Shown here one piece after another: positions 30,588 through 37,857 of a stretch of 37,857 nucleotides of DNA. The stretch's first letter is position 1; every line of letters begins with the position of its first letter. The translations under genes were made by a program, and so were the position numbers. The notes below the pieces were generated by a model. That model did no database searches, was not told the DNA's origin, and worked only from the letters and a program-made list of their open reading frames with translations. Source of the DNA: Candidatus Doudnabacteria bacterium (GTDB lineage: Bacteria; Patescibacteriota; Doudnabacteria; UBA920); NCBI GenBank assembly GCA_023245895.1, contig JAHFJJ010000012.1, positions 1 through 37,857 on the forward strand, read 5' to 3'.

Positions 30588-31715
30588 TTATAAATTTTTT
30601 AAACTGCCACGATGGCTATAACGCGAAATGTTAAGCAAAATTCCAACGGCGGAAAGGTTGGCAATAAGCGCAGTGCTGCCATAGGAAAAAAATGGCAAAG
30701 GGATTCCGGTTAACGGGAGCAGGTTGATTATGGCGGCAATATTTATTAAAGCTTGGAGGGTTATCCACGATGTTATGCCAACAGCCACCAGCCTGCCAAA
30801 GTTATCCGGCGCATTTTTGGCTATTTGAAAACCCCTTACGGCAAAACTGGCAAAAAGCAAAATGGCAACCATAACCCTTATAAACCCCAGTTCCTCGCCG
30901 AATACCGCGAATATGGAATCGTTCATTACTTCAGGCAAATATTTGTGCTTTTGCCGTGAAAGCCCATAACCAAAGCCGAACCAGCCCCCCGAGCCAATTG
31001 CCAGCAAGGCTTGGTTAATTTGGTAGCTTATGCCTTTGGGATCAAGTGACGGGTTAAAAAAAGTCGCCAGCCGTTTAACGCGGTAAGGCTCAATTTTTAT
31101 AAACAAGTAAAGGCTGAGTGTCCCGAAGAACCCGCTGTAAAAAAAATATTTCCAGGGAATCCCGCCTACGAACAAAATAAAAAAAGCGACTAATAAAAGC
31201 ACCAGCATAGTGCCAAAATCAGGCTGCCATAAAATCAGCCCCGCGAAAAGGCCGATTATGCAAAGCGAGGGCAGCAGGCCGTAGTAAAAGTCGTGGAATT
31301 CTCCGCGTTTTTTGTCCACCCAGCTGGCAAGGTAAAAAATAACCACCAGCTTGGATAGTTCTGCGGGCTGGAAGGAAATTGGGCCAAAGTGTATCCAGCG
31401 GTCAGCGCCGCTGGCTGAAACGCCAAGCCCTGGAATTTTTACAAGCAATAAAAGCAGGAGGGAAATAAAAATTAAAGGGGGCAGGTATTTTTGCCAATAA
31501 TGGTAATCAATTTTTGAGCATACGAACAGGCCAATTAGCCCTAACCCCCCTCCGTAAAGAGCCTGATGAATAATGTAATGGTTGGTATTGCCAAAGTCAG
31601 CAAATGAGTCAACAGTGGAGGCTGAATAGAGCACAACTAAGCCATAGGCCAGCAAAGCAAGGACTATAAATAAGAGGCCGCGGTCAATTTTCAGGTTTGA
31701 TTTTTTTATTGCCAT
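30588..31715 (-). CDS. ftsW: FtsW/RodA-family peptidoglycan polymerase
   Basis: SEDS glycosyltransferase that polymerises lipid II. About 375 aa from the ATG at 31715; a TTG five codons earlier is possible. Ten hydrophobic helices are visible. The catalytic Asp region is WQPDFGTMLVLLLVAFF, and the signatures NDSIFAVFGEELGF and TGIPLPFFSYGSTALIAN are present. Position between murD and the DUF4012 gene favours FtsW over RodA. Confidence 0.93.
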   Translation of the reverse strand: MAIKKSNLKIDRGLLFIVLALLAYGLVVLYSASTVDSFADFGNTNHYIIHQALYGGGLGLIGLFVCSKIDYHYWQKYLPPLIFISLLLLLLVKIPGLGVSASGADRWIHFGPISFQPAELSKLVVIFYLASWVDKKRGEFHDFYYGLLPSLCIIGLFAGLILWQPDFGTMLVLLLVAFFILFVGGIPWKYFFYSGFFGTLSLYLFIKIEPYRVKRLATFFNPSLDPKGISYQINQALLAIGSGGWFGFGYGLSRQKHKYLPEVMNDSIFAVFGEELGFIRVMVAILLFASFAVRGFQIAKNAPDNFGRLVAVGITSWITLQALINIAAIINLLPLTGIPLPFFSYGSTALIANLSAVGILLNISRYSHRGSLKNL

Positions 31716-31721
31716 ACCAGT

Positions 31722-31810
31722 AAATGCCAAATATCAAATTACAAATTTAAAATCAAGTTTAAATTTTCAAATAAGTTAGCCAGTTTTTGATATTTGAAAT
31801 TGGGAATTTG
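31722..31810. repeat. AT-rich inverted repeat between murD and ftsW
   Basis: CAAATATCAAATTACAAATTT on the left pairs imperfectly with TTTGATATTTGAAATTGGGAA on the right. Typical of AT-rich intergenic palindromes. It separates the murD stop from the ftsW start and could form a large hairpin in the transcript. Confidence 0.7.
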
Positions 31811-31813
31811 AAA

Positions 31814-33175
31814 TTATTTAAAATTTTCTGCAAAAATTTTAAACTGCTCCCCCCTGTCCTTGTAGTTTTTAAACATGTCAAACGAAGCGCAGGCCGGGCT
31901 TAAAAGCACAACATCTCCCGGTTTGGCTGTAAATTTAATCTGCCAAAAAATGTCCCGCATATTTTTTGCTCCGGTAAGCAGAGTGCCGTTGAATTTTTTT
32001 TCCTGTGCCAATGAAGCGCGAATCTTGTCTGTTTCTTCGCCAATTATTATGAGGGCTTTGATATTTTTTGCTTCTGAAATCGTCCTGGCCAGTTCTGTAA
32101 AATCAGCATGCTTGGATGATCCGCCTAATATTATAATTAACGGTTGACTAAAAGATTTAATCCCCGCTATGGCTGTCTCCGGCGTTGTTGAAAATGAATC
32201 GTTATAAAATTTTATGGCATTTTTTTCGGCCGCTAACTCCAGGCGGTGTTCCAGGCCCTTAAAATGCCTGGCGGCGCGTTTTATGGAATCTGTGTCGGCT
32301 CCGGCGCAATGGGCCGCCAGCACAGCGGCGCAGACGTTTTCCCAGTTATGCTCGCCCTTTAGTTGAAGTTCGGAAACTGGCAAACGAAAGTCTGAATCAG
32401 CAATCATTATTTCGCCATTTTTAATAAAACACCCCACCCCTGTTTGGCTTTTTTTGCTGAAATAAAGCTTGCGGCCCAAACCCAGACGCCCAATTTGGAC
32501 CGAAGGCTTATAGTCCTCATTAATAATGGCAAAATCCCTTTCAGTTTGGTATTTGGTAATAGCTTCTTTGGCTGTCCTATAGTCATTTTCGTCAATGTGG
32601 TAATCAAGGTGCTCTTGGGTTACCATAAGTACTACCCCAATGTGAGGGCTTTTTGTTAAGTCCTGCAATTGGAAACTGGAAAGTTCATAAATTACCCAGT
32701 AGTCTTTGGTCAGTTTGTCCAAAAAGTCCAGGGGCTGTTCTTTGCCAATATTGCCTGTTAAAAAAACCTCGCTTTCCTTGAGCATCTCGTAAATAAGCGA
32801 TGACGTGGTGCCTTTGCCTTTTGTGCCGGTTACCCCAATAATTTTCGCCGGGCAATGCTCAAAAAACCATTTGGTTTGGGAAGTGATGACTGCGACATTT
32901 GACATTTGACATCTAACATCTGACAGACGGATCCCCGGACTCCTAAAAGCCACATCAAAACCTTTTAACTCTGTAAAAGCATCCGGTCCAAAAATAAAAT
33001 TTATTCCCAAAGATTTTATTTCTTCCTGGTCTGCCTTTTCCCATTTTTCAAAGGGTTTTTGGTCAAAAAGCACAGGCTTTATGCCGTATTTAATTAGATA
33101 TCTTGCCACAGCTCTGCCTTCAAGGCCATAACCTAAAACCGCGACAAATTTTCCCTGTAAATCTTTTATTTCCAT
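31814..33175 (-). CDS. murD: UDP-N-acetylmuramoylalanine--D-glutamate ligase
   Basis: Adds D-Glu, made by MurI, to UDP-MurNAc-L-Ala. At 453 aa it has the usual length. It opens with the Rossmann-like KFVAVLGYGLEGRAVARYL. The ATP-binding loop reads GVTGTKGKGTTSS (usually TNGKS/T). NDSFSTTPETAIAGI and LSPACASFDMF match conserved ligase motifs. The segment SDVRCQMSNV is encoded by a short tandem heptamer repeat (32894-32926), which is unusual. Confidence 0.95.
   Translation of the reverse strand: MEIKDLQGKFVAVLGYGLEGRAVARYLIKYGIKPVLFDQKPFEKWEKADQEEIKSLGINFIFGPDAFTELKGFDVAFRSPGIRLSDVRCQMSNVAVITSQTKWFFEHCPAKIIGVTGTKGKGTTSSLIYEMLKESEVFLTGNIGKEQPLDFLDKLTKDYWVIYELSSFQLQDLTKSPHIGVVLMVTQEHLDYHIDENDYRTAKEAITKYQTERDFAIINEDYKPSVQIGRLGLGRKLYFSKKSQTGVGCFIKNGEIMIADSDFRLPVSELQLKGEHNWENVCAAVLAAHCAGADTDSIKRAARHFKGLEHRLELAAEKNAIKFYNDSFSTTPETAIAGIKSFSQPLIIILGGSSKHADFTELARTISEAKNIKALIIIGEETDKIRASLAQEKKFNGTLLTGAKNMRDIFWQIKFTAKPGDVVLLSPACASFDMFKNYKDRGEQFKIFAENFK
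32894..32926. repeat. Heptamer tandem repeat inside murD
   Basis: Four to five copies of GACATTT/GACATCT-type heptamers in a row. They encode part of the segment between the N-terminal and central MurD domains. Confidence 0.7.
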
Positions 33176-33186
33176 AATCCTACGGC

Positions 33187-33271
33187 GTCATTGCGAGTGC
33201 ATCCGAAGCAATCTGAATTGTCAGCAGGAAAAGACTGCTTTGTCGTCCGCCTTAGGCGGACTCGCGATGAC
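33187..33271. repeat. Palindromic repeat upstream of murD
   Basis: Outer arms GTCATTGCGAG and CTCGCGATGAC, with GTCCGCC/GGCGGAC inside. Its first 28 nt are identical to the repeat inside atpG at 1287. It lies 12 nt upstream of the murD ATG. Confidence 0.85.
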
Positions 33272-33379
33272 AGTGAATTTCTTATTTATTTTACCATATT
33301 TTTAGTAAAAACAAAAAAACTTAGCTTTGACCTGCTAAGACATTTTTGTTAATGCAATATGGTATAAAAGGAGGCTTTG

Positions 33380-33655
33380 ATGAAATTGGAAAGTGGGGTA
33401 CTGACCGTTCCGTATGTTGAGATCGATCTCGGTGAAGATCGCTGGCGTATGTCAAAATTAAAAATCTACTCCCTTGAAATGTTGGGTATTTACCCAGGGC
33501 TTTTCCTCCTTAGATCGGACATCACCCAGGGGGAAGCCGACCAGATCCTCACGCAAGCCAAAGAGGTCAGCTTGCCGGAAAAGACGTCAGAATTTGACCT
33601 AATGTTTATTGAATCACAAATTTCACTTCCCAAAAAAATGCAAAGAGGGAAATAA
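33380..33655 (+). CDS. Hypothetical 91-aa protein
   Basis: Not recognised. It starts MKLESGVLTVPYVEIDLGED; the ATG at 33380 has a perfect AAAGGAGG site (a TTG one codon earlier is also in frame). It is soluble with mixed alpha/beta composition, no Cys and a basic C-terminus. It is one of few plus-strand genes and is followed by a hairpin terminator. Confidence 0.75.
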   Translation: MKLESGVLTVPYVEIDLGEDRWRMSKLKIYSLEMLGIYPGLFLLRSDITQGEADQILTQAKEVSLPEKTSEFDLMFIESQISLPKKMQRGK

Positions 33656-33708
33656 AAGGCAGGCGGCCAGTTTTGGATTTAACTCCAAAAATATTGCCCG
33701 CCTTTAAC
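33656..33708 (+). terminator. Terminator of the 91-aa gene
   Basis: GGCAGGCGG and CCCGCCTTT arms with additional TTTTGGA/TCCAAAA pairing around a short loop. The 3' end is AACTTTTCC. Part of it overlaps the D-aminoacylase relic. Confidence 0.6.
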
Positions 33709-33767
33709 TTTTCCTATACCATGGCCTCAGCGCCACCATTTTGGATTAAAAGCAAAACCGCTTCTAC
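33696..33767 (-). pseudogene. Relic of a second D-aminoacylase gene
   Basis: Reads [17 protein letters not shown], stop, EKLKAG, matching residues 363-386 of the intact deacylase ([17 protein letters not shown], then FEKNLDAG). There are many silent differences, one stop and one lost codon. It begins at the pilin stop codon. It is too diverged to be a recent duplication. Confidence 0.75.
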
Positions 33768-34321
33768 TGTTGCGGCTTAACCACTATTGTTATTGCCGGA
33801 GTGTAATCAAAATTGCCTCCGGGGCCTACCGAGTGCGTGCCGTCGCATAAGGTTACAAGCGGCACGGTTACGTTCTGCTGGTTTTCAAGTTTGTAAACAA
33901 ACATATACCACTGGTTCAGGCAACCATAGCCGCCTCCGCCATAGTAGGAATAATGGTAGCCGCTTTGCGCCCATTCCGAAGCATTGTTATTTTCCAAAGG
34001 ATCCTTTGGAAGTTTGGACACGTACTTAGACAACAGGCCGGAAAGAGTATCCCAGCTTGCGTCAGCGCTGTTTGACCAGGACACGTTGGGCGATGTTGCT
34101 CCGCCTGAAACGGGATATTGCTGGTTGTCGTCGTAATAAAGTTCCAAAGCTTTTTGGATTTGCGCGATGTCGGCTTTTCTTTTGGCGTCTCGGGCTTTTA
34201 TCCTGCTTGCGTTAAGAGCGACCAAAACCACGCTGGCCAAAAGCCCGATGACAGCTATGACGACCAATAGTTCAATTAAAGTGAATCCGCGCCGTATTTT
34301 TGAAGTAGTATAATGAGCCAT
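33764..34321 (-). CDS. Type IV pilin-like protein
   Basis: 185 aa with a prepilin leader and cleavage site [21 protein letters not shown], the conserved Glu at mature position 5 and a hydrophobic helix. The globular domain contains the [22 protein letters not shown] motif common in pseudopilins and two Cys. A GAGGAAAGG site precedes the ATG, which comes 1 nt after the stop of the deacylase gene, so the two are coupled. Assembly ATPase and peptidase genes are not in the window. Confidence 0.93.
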   Translation of the reverse strand: MAHYTTSKIRRGFTLIELLVVIAVIGLLASVVLVALNASRIKARDAKRKADIAQIQKALELYYDDNQQYPVSGGATSPNVSWSNSADASWDTLSGLLSKYVSKLPKDPLENNNASEWAQSGYHYSYYGGGGYGCLNQWYMFVYKLENQQNVTVPLVTLCDGTHSVGPGGNFDYTPAITIVVKPQQ

Positions 34322-34322
34322 T

Positions 34323-35885
34323 TTAGCCTTTCCTCAAAGCGTATCCCGGCAACTGGCCGGTAGTTTTTCCTTCCGCTACCGCGGCTTTGCCGTTTACGAA
34401 AACATATTCTATGCCTTCGCTGAACTGGTAAGGGTTTTCATAAGTCGCCCTGTCCCTAATTTTTCTTTTGTCAAAAATTACCAGGTCGGCAAAGTTGCCG
34501 ATTTTTATTTCTCCGCGCTTTTTAAGGCCGAGTTTTTTAGCCGGCCCGCTCGATAGTTTTTTAATCGCGGCGGGCAAGCCCAAAGATGCCCGGGCTTGGA
34601 CCCAATTTAAAAATTTAGGCGCTGTGCCAAAGGAACGCGGGTGGACCAGGCCGTTGCCGGTTGCCCCAAAACCGGCGCCATCCGTGGCAATAAAAGACAG
34701 GGGGTGGAGCAATAATTGCTCCACTTGCCCGGCATCCAGATTTTTTTCAAAAACCATAACCTCGGCTCCCCCGTTTTGGATTAAGTGCAAAACAGCCTGC
34801 TCAGAGGAGCACTCCAAGTTTTTGGCAATTTGGCCGATGGTCTTGCCGGTAAAATTCAATTTATTAGCGGTAGAAGCCACTTTTATATCGGCAAACTTTA
34901 TGCCAAGGTTATTAAGGTAAAGCAGTATCTTATTTTTTTGCGTTGGGTCCGAGAAGTGTTTGAGCATTACTGCCCTGCCGCCCTCAATTGCCCATTTGGG
35001 CAGGTAGCTATAAAGCGGCTGCCACATTATTTCGTAAGGATATAAATCAAAATGGACGTTTACTCCCTGATGGTAAGCCGTGTCCAGCAGGCTGGTTATT
35101 TCCGGCAGCTTGTGCCAGTTATTTTCATTCCTGACTTTAAGGTGAGATATTTTTAAATTGCTTTCCGTTGCCCTGGCAATTTCCAGGGCTTCATCCACTG
35201 CTTCCACGACCTGTTCGCTCTCGCTCCTTAAATGGATTACAAAAAGCCCGTTTTTAGCTTTAACCACTTTTGCCATTTCAAACAATTCCAATTCCGAAAT
35301 AATTATTTCGTGGGAATAGGAAAGCCCGTTGGACAGGCCAAACGCGCCGGCGTCCATACTTTCTTCCAAAACTTTTTTTATAGAATCAGCTTCACCTTTC
35401 TCCAAACTCCGGATCTGGTCGCCCACAATAGCACGGCGCAAAGTGGCGTAGCCGACTAAACTGCCAACGTTGCAGGCAAATCGCTTTTTGGAAAGTTCCT
35501 CCATAAATTCGGAAAAGGTTTGCCAGTTAAGGTTAATGCCTTCCAGATTATGCCATTTTTGCATGGCTAAAATCGCGTCCGGGCTCAGCAGGGGCGCCAG
35601 GCTGGCCCCGCAGTTGCCGACTAAAATAGTGGTGTAGCCTTGGGTAATTAAGCTGTCCAAAGACGGGTTGTCAAAAATTTGCCAGTAGCTGTCGCTGTGG
35701 TTTTGCAAGTCTACAAAACCGGGGGCTAAAACTTTATCTGCCGCGTCCACAACCGACCGGGCCTGTGAATCTATGCGCGGCGCGATATTTACAATTTGGT
35801 CGCCCTGGACGGCCACGTCCAAAATTTCCCCGGGTTTTCCGGTGCCGTCAATGACTGTGGCGTTTTTGATTAAGAGAGAGTACAT
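34323..35885 (-). CDS. N-acyl-D-amino-acid deacylase family amidohydrolase
   Basis: 520 aa. The composite barrel start and [20 protein letters not shown] (Cys92), VIHLRSE (His218), ISHLKV (His248) and IATDGAG (Asp402) match the D-aminoacylase family. The first metal motif, normally HxH, reads QNH, so one ligand of the weaker metal site is missing. It may release D-amino acids from N-acyl forms or act on wall-derived peptides. It lies between mraY and a pilin gene. Confidence 0.88.
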   Translation of the reverse strand: MYSLLIKNATVIDGTGKPGEILDVAVQGDQIVNIAPRIDSQARSVVDAADKVLAPGFVDLQNHSDSYWQIFDNPSLDSLITQGYTTILVGNCGASLAPLLSPDAILAMQKWHNLEGINLNWQTFSEFMEELSKKRFACNVGSLVGYATLRRAIVGDQIRSLEKGEADSIKKVLEESMDAGAFGLSNGLSYSHEIIISELELFEMAKVVKAKNGLFVIHLRSESEQVVEAVDEALEIARATESNLKISHLKVRNENNWHKLPEITSLLDTAYHQGVNVHFDLYPYEIMWQPLYSYLPKWAIEGGRAVMLKHFSDPTQKNKILLYLNNLGIKFADIKVASTANKLNFTGKTIGQIAKNLECSSEQAVLHLIQNGGAEVMVFEKNLDAGQVEQLLLHPLSFIATDGAGFGATGNGLVHPRSFGTAPKFLNWVQARASLGLPAAIKKLSSGPAKKLGLKKRGEIKIGNFADLVIFDKRKIRDRATYENPYQFSEGIEYVFVNGKAAVAEGKTTGQLPGYALRKG

Positions 35886-35980
35886 TTGTTTTTTATTTCA
35901 ATCTAGTTTAACTTATTTCCATTATATTTCATTTTTCAAGAAATAGATTGAAGTACAATAGAAATATTTGGAAATAATTA

Positions 35981-37018
35981 TTAGCCTACAAAATAAACTA
36001 TCACGCCAATTATCGCCGTTACCGCCGAAATTATCCAAAACCTCATGGTAACTTTGGCTTCCGGCCAGCCTAAGGCCTGGAAGTGATGGTGGATGGGAGC
36101 GGAAAGGAATAACTTCCTTTTAAAAAATCTTTTCCAAAATAACTGTAGAACGGTGGAAAGGGCCTCAATTACAAAAATAAAACCAATGATTGGCAAAAGG
36201 AGTATTGAGTTTGTCAAAAAAGCAACCACGGCCAATAGCACCCCCAAGCCCATAGACCCCGTGTCTCCCATAATAAACCGGGCGGGAAAAACGTTAAACC
36301 ATAAAAATGCCAACAGGCCGCCGCAAATTACCCCAATAAAGGCAGCCAGGTCGTACTTGCCTTCCAAAAAAGCAATTAACCCAAAGGCAAAAAAAGATAT
36401 CATCAGCGTCCCGCCGGCAAGCCCGTCTAGTCCGTCAGTTTGGTTTACGGAAAAGCTGGTGGCAATAACAACAAAAATAAAGAACGGAATAAATAGCCAA
36501 CCCAGGGCAATATTTCCTGCAAAAGGGACATGTGTATAATCAAAGCCCAACTTAGAATAAAACCACCACGCGCCGACAATTGCAACTACGGCGTATAGCC
36601 AAATTTTAACCGTAAACCTCAACCCCCTGCCTTTATGGCCTAGCCGGCGGATGTCGAGCCAATCATCAAGGGCCCCCACTATGGAAGCCCCAATAAGGGC
36701 TCCCAATGGCAGTAAGGTTTCCTTCCTGGAATAAAAGTCAAAGTAGCTAAAAAATTCAATGTGTAAAACGCGCCCAAAAAACCAAAACACTCCGATTGTA
36801 ATAACCAAAGTACCCCATACAAGTATCCCTCCCATGGTCGGGGTGCCTGCTTTGTGCTTGTGCATTTCAGAAAACAAAGGGGTGGAACCGTCATTCCTTA
36901 TTTGCTTACCCAGCTTATTGCGGTATAAAAAAGTTGTTAAAAGAGGCGTAACCGCCAGGGCAAAAATAAAAGCCAGAGAGGTTAAAGTAAAGATTTTAGT
37001 CAAAACGGAGTATCCCAT
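35981..37018 (-). CDS. mraY: Phospho-N-acetylmuramoyl-pentapeptide transferase
   Basis: Transfers phospho-MurNAc-pentapeptide to undecaprenyl phosphate, forming lipid I. 345 aa, about ten helices. Conserved motifs include HKHKAGTPTMGG, DDWLDIRR, NQTDGLDGLAGG, FPARFIMGDTGSMGLG and APIHHHFQALGWPE, so the active-site Asp and His residues are present. An extended -10 (TGTTATAAT, 37028-37036) ends about 9 nt before the ATG. Confidence 0.97.
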   Translation of the reverse strand: MGYSVLTKIFTLTSLAFIFALAVTPLLTTFLYRNKLGKQIRNDGSTPLFSEMHKHKAGTPTMGGILVWGTLVITIGVFWFFGRVLHIEFFSYFDFYSRKETLLPLGALIGASIVGALDDWLDIRRLGHKGRGLRFTVKIWLYAVVAIVGAWWFYSKLGFDYTHVPFAGNIALGWLFIPFFIFVVIATSFSVNQTDGLDGLAGGTLMISFFAFGLIAFLEGKYDLAAFIGVICGGLLAFLWFNVFPARFIMGDTGSMGLGVLLAVVAFLTNSILLLPIIGFIFVIEALSTVLQLFWKRFFKRKLFLSAPIHHHFQALGWPEAKVTMRFWIISAVTAIIGVIVYFVG

Positions 37019-37027
37019 ATTACTATA

Positions 37028-37036
37028 ATTATAACA
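37028..37036 (-). promoter_or_regulatory. Extended -10 promoter of mraY
   Basis: Minus-strand TGTTATAAT, with no good -35. The start site would be about 3 nt before the ATG, so the transcript is nearly leaderless. Confidence 0.55.
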
Positions 37037-37083
37037 TACTTTTGCGTTTTATTATTTCACCCTACATAAACTTGCGAAAATAA

Positions 37084-37121
37084 ATACACCAGGACAGTTA
37101 AGACTAGCTGTCCTGGTGTAT
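37084..37121 (-). terminator. Strong hairpin after the 84-aa gene
   Basis: Perfect 14-bp arms ATACACCAGGACAG and their complement around a 10-nt loop. On the minus strand it is followed by TTATTTTCG. It should end the radical SAM transcript before mraY. Confidence 0.85.
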
Positions 37122-37154
37122 CTTTGTTTTCTAAACTCTCGAAGTGTCTTACCT

Positions 37155-37409
37155 CTACCCGAAACAGCCAGAACTACCTCTTTCGACACGTTCAGGTTTC
37201 TTAAGTTGACCTCTGGCCCGGTCAATTTGTTCTTGCAGAGAGTTAGCTTTAATAGCTATCTCCCGCAACTCTTGGCTAATTGGCTTAGATTGAGCGTGGA
37301 GCTCCTCTTTTTTGGCTTGCAACTGGTGTGAGAGTTCTTCTTTCCTGGCTCTCAGCTTACTTAGCTGTTCTTCCCATTCCTGAACCACTTTAGCGACAAA
37401 ATCGTCCAT
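37155..37409 (-). CDS. Small coiled-coil protein, possible modified-peptide precursor
   Basis: 84 aa. Residues 1-70 form a long charged coiled coil (EWEEQLSKLRARKEELSHQL, QELREIAIKANSLQEQIDRA). The end is RVERGSSGCFG, a short Gly/Ser/Cys/Phe tail. An AAGGAGC site overlapping the stop of the radical SAM gene precedes the ATG, so the genes are coupled. Small proteins next to SPASM radical SAM enzymes are sometimes their substrates; this is only a suggestion here. Confidence 0.7.
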   Translation of the reverse strand: MDDFVAKVVQEWEEQLSKLRARKEELSHQLQAKKEELHAQSKPISQELREIAIKANSLQEQIDRARGQLKKPERVERGSSGCFG

Positions 37410-37418
37410 AGTTGCTCC

Positions 37419-37857
37419 TTAGTGAACCGTAGGTTTTGCTCCCAGTTCGGAAAAGTCAGTTTGTAAAGTCTTTAGGTTCGGCGCGTGGCACGGAGTCAGT
37501 CCGGTAACTCCTCTGTCTCCGAGCTTTCTCGTGTAGTTAAAATAAGGCGAAGCCATTATTTCAAGGATGGTTTTTTGTCCCACATTAAATTCCGGCGCGG
37601 CCCACTGCACGAACGGGCAAGTTTCAACTTGGCCCGTAGGTAAAATGTGCATGAACTGTTTTGCGGCCGCGCAGTCATTGACCCGGCTTGTGCCATTGCG
37701 GCCAACAGTCGGGAACATTGGAAAATTTGCGTGGATGAAATCAACCATGCCGTCCAACTGTTCGGATTCAATATAGTTGATTTGCCACTCCGGGTGCGGA
37801 TCACGGCCAATCGGTACGTAGCAGGAATAACTGATCGCGCAGCACCGAAGCTGGGTT
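37419..37857 (-). CDS. Radical SAM protein with SPASM domain (C-terminal part)
   Basis: About 145 C-terminal residues; the start is beyond the window. The visible part has CAAAKQFMHILPTGQVETC, which fits the SPASM pattern C-x(9-15)-G-x4-C, and a later Cys in TPCHAPNLKT. ILEIMASPYFNYTR is also typical of this family. SPASM enzymes carry auxiliary iron-sulfur clusters and often modify peptides. The CxxxCxxC radical SAM motif cannot be seen because it lies outside. Confidence 0.75.
   Translation of the reverse strand, partial: TQLRCCAISYSCYVPIGRDPHPEWQINYIESEQLDGMVDFIHANFPMFPTVGRNGTSRVNDCAAAKQFMHILPTGQVETCPFVQWAAPEFNVGQKTILEIMASPYFNYTRKLGDRGVTGLTPCHAPNLKTLQTDFSELGAKPTVH

Overview
The window looks like chromosome from a small-genome bacterium of the Candidate Phyla Radiation (Patescibacteria, Parcubacteria-like). 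This is inferred from gene content: a DUF4012 protein, an atypical D-aminoacylase, many short hypothetical proteins, a compact F-type ATPase, a pilin-like protein, and a high density of palindromic interspersed repeats. TGA is used as a stop and the standard bacterial code fits throughout. Almost everything is on the minus strand.

Layout by coordinate. (1) 1-7.5 kb: F1Fo ATP synthase operon in transcription order atpZ/I-like, atpB, atpE, atpF, atpH, atpA, atpG, atpD (cut by the window edge). Four unrelated small genes of unknown function sit between atpH, atpA, atpG and atpD. (2) 7.7-15.8 kb: NUDIX hydrolase, a hypothetical, tRNA-Thr(CGT), murI, a large membrane-anchored pilin-like protein, a parvulin-type isomerase, an FtsB/DivIC-like protein, a PH-domain protein, several very small genes, a cold-shock protein, a receiver-only response regulator and a zinc-ribbon protein. 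(3) 15.9-24.6 kb: an accessory island with a VOC protein, an ABC exporter, toxin-antitoxin-like pairs, a DUF5678/retropepsin pair and a set of exported Cys-rich proteins, separated by repeated terminators and by a roughly 90-bp repeat element. (4) 24.7-37.0 kb: lepA, murJ, a DUF4012 protein, ftsW, murD, a pilin, a D-aminoacylase and mraY, which is a peptidoglycan/division cluster with pilin and deacylase genes inserted. (5) 37.1-37.9 kb: the C-terminus of a SPASM-type radical SAM protein followed by an 84-aa coiled-coil peptide.

The most unusual signals are structural. First, atpG carries three different genomic palindromic repeats in frame, which explains its length of 350 aa against about 285 aa for the family. 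Second, short relics of second, divergent copies of genes survive next to intact genes: a fused atpG 5'/atpA 3' fragment, a lepA 3' end recoded almost entirely by synonymous changes, and a D-aminoacylase fragment. Most of these relics touch palindromes. Third, a repeat made of a conserved 24-bp leader, the first 11-12 codons of the local VOC gene and a perfect palindrome built on the core ACTATTCGCGCGAATAGT separates small gene pairs like cassettes. A diverged fourth copy lies behind the ABC gene. One copy is interrupted by a 110-bp MITE-like insertion with a 4-bp target duplication, and the sister copies show the empty site. Together these suggest a genome reshaped by recombination at palindromes, with gene replacement and cargo stacking. 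That mechanism is inference.
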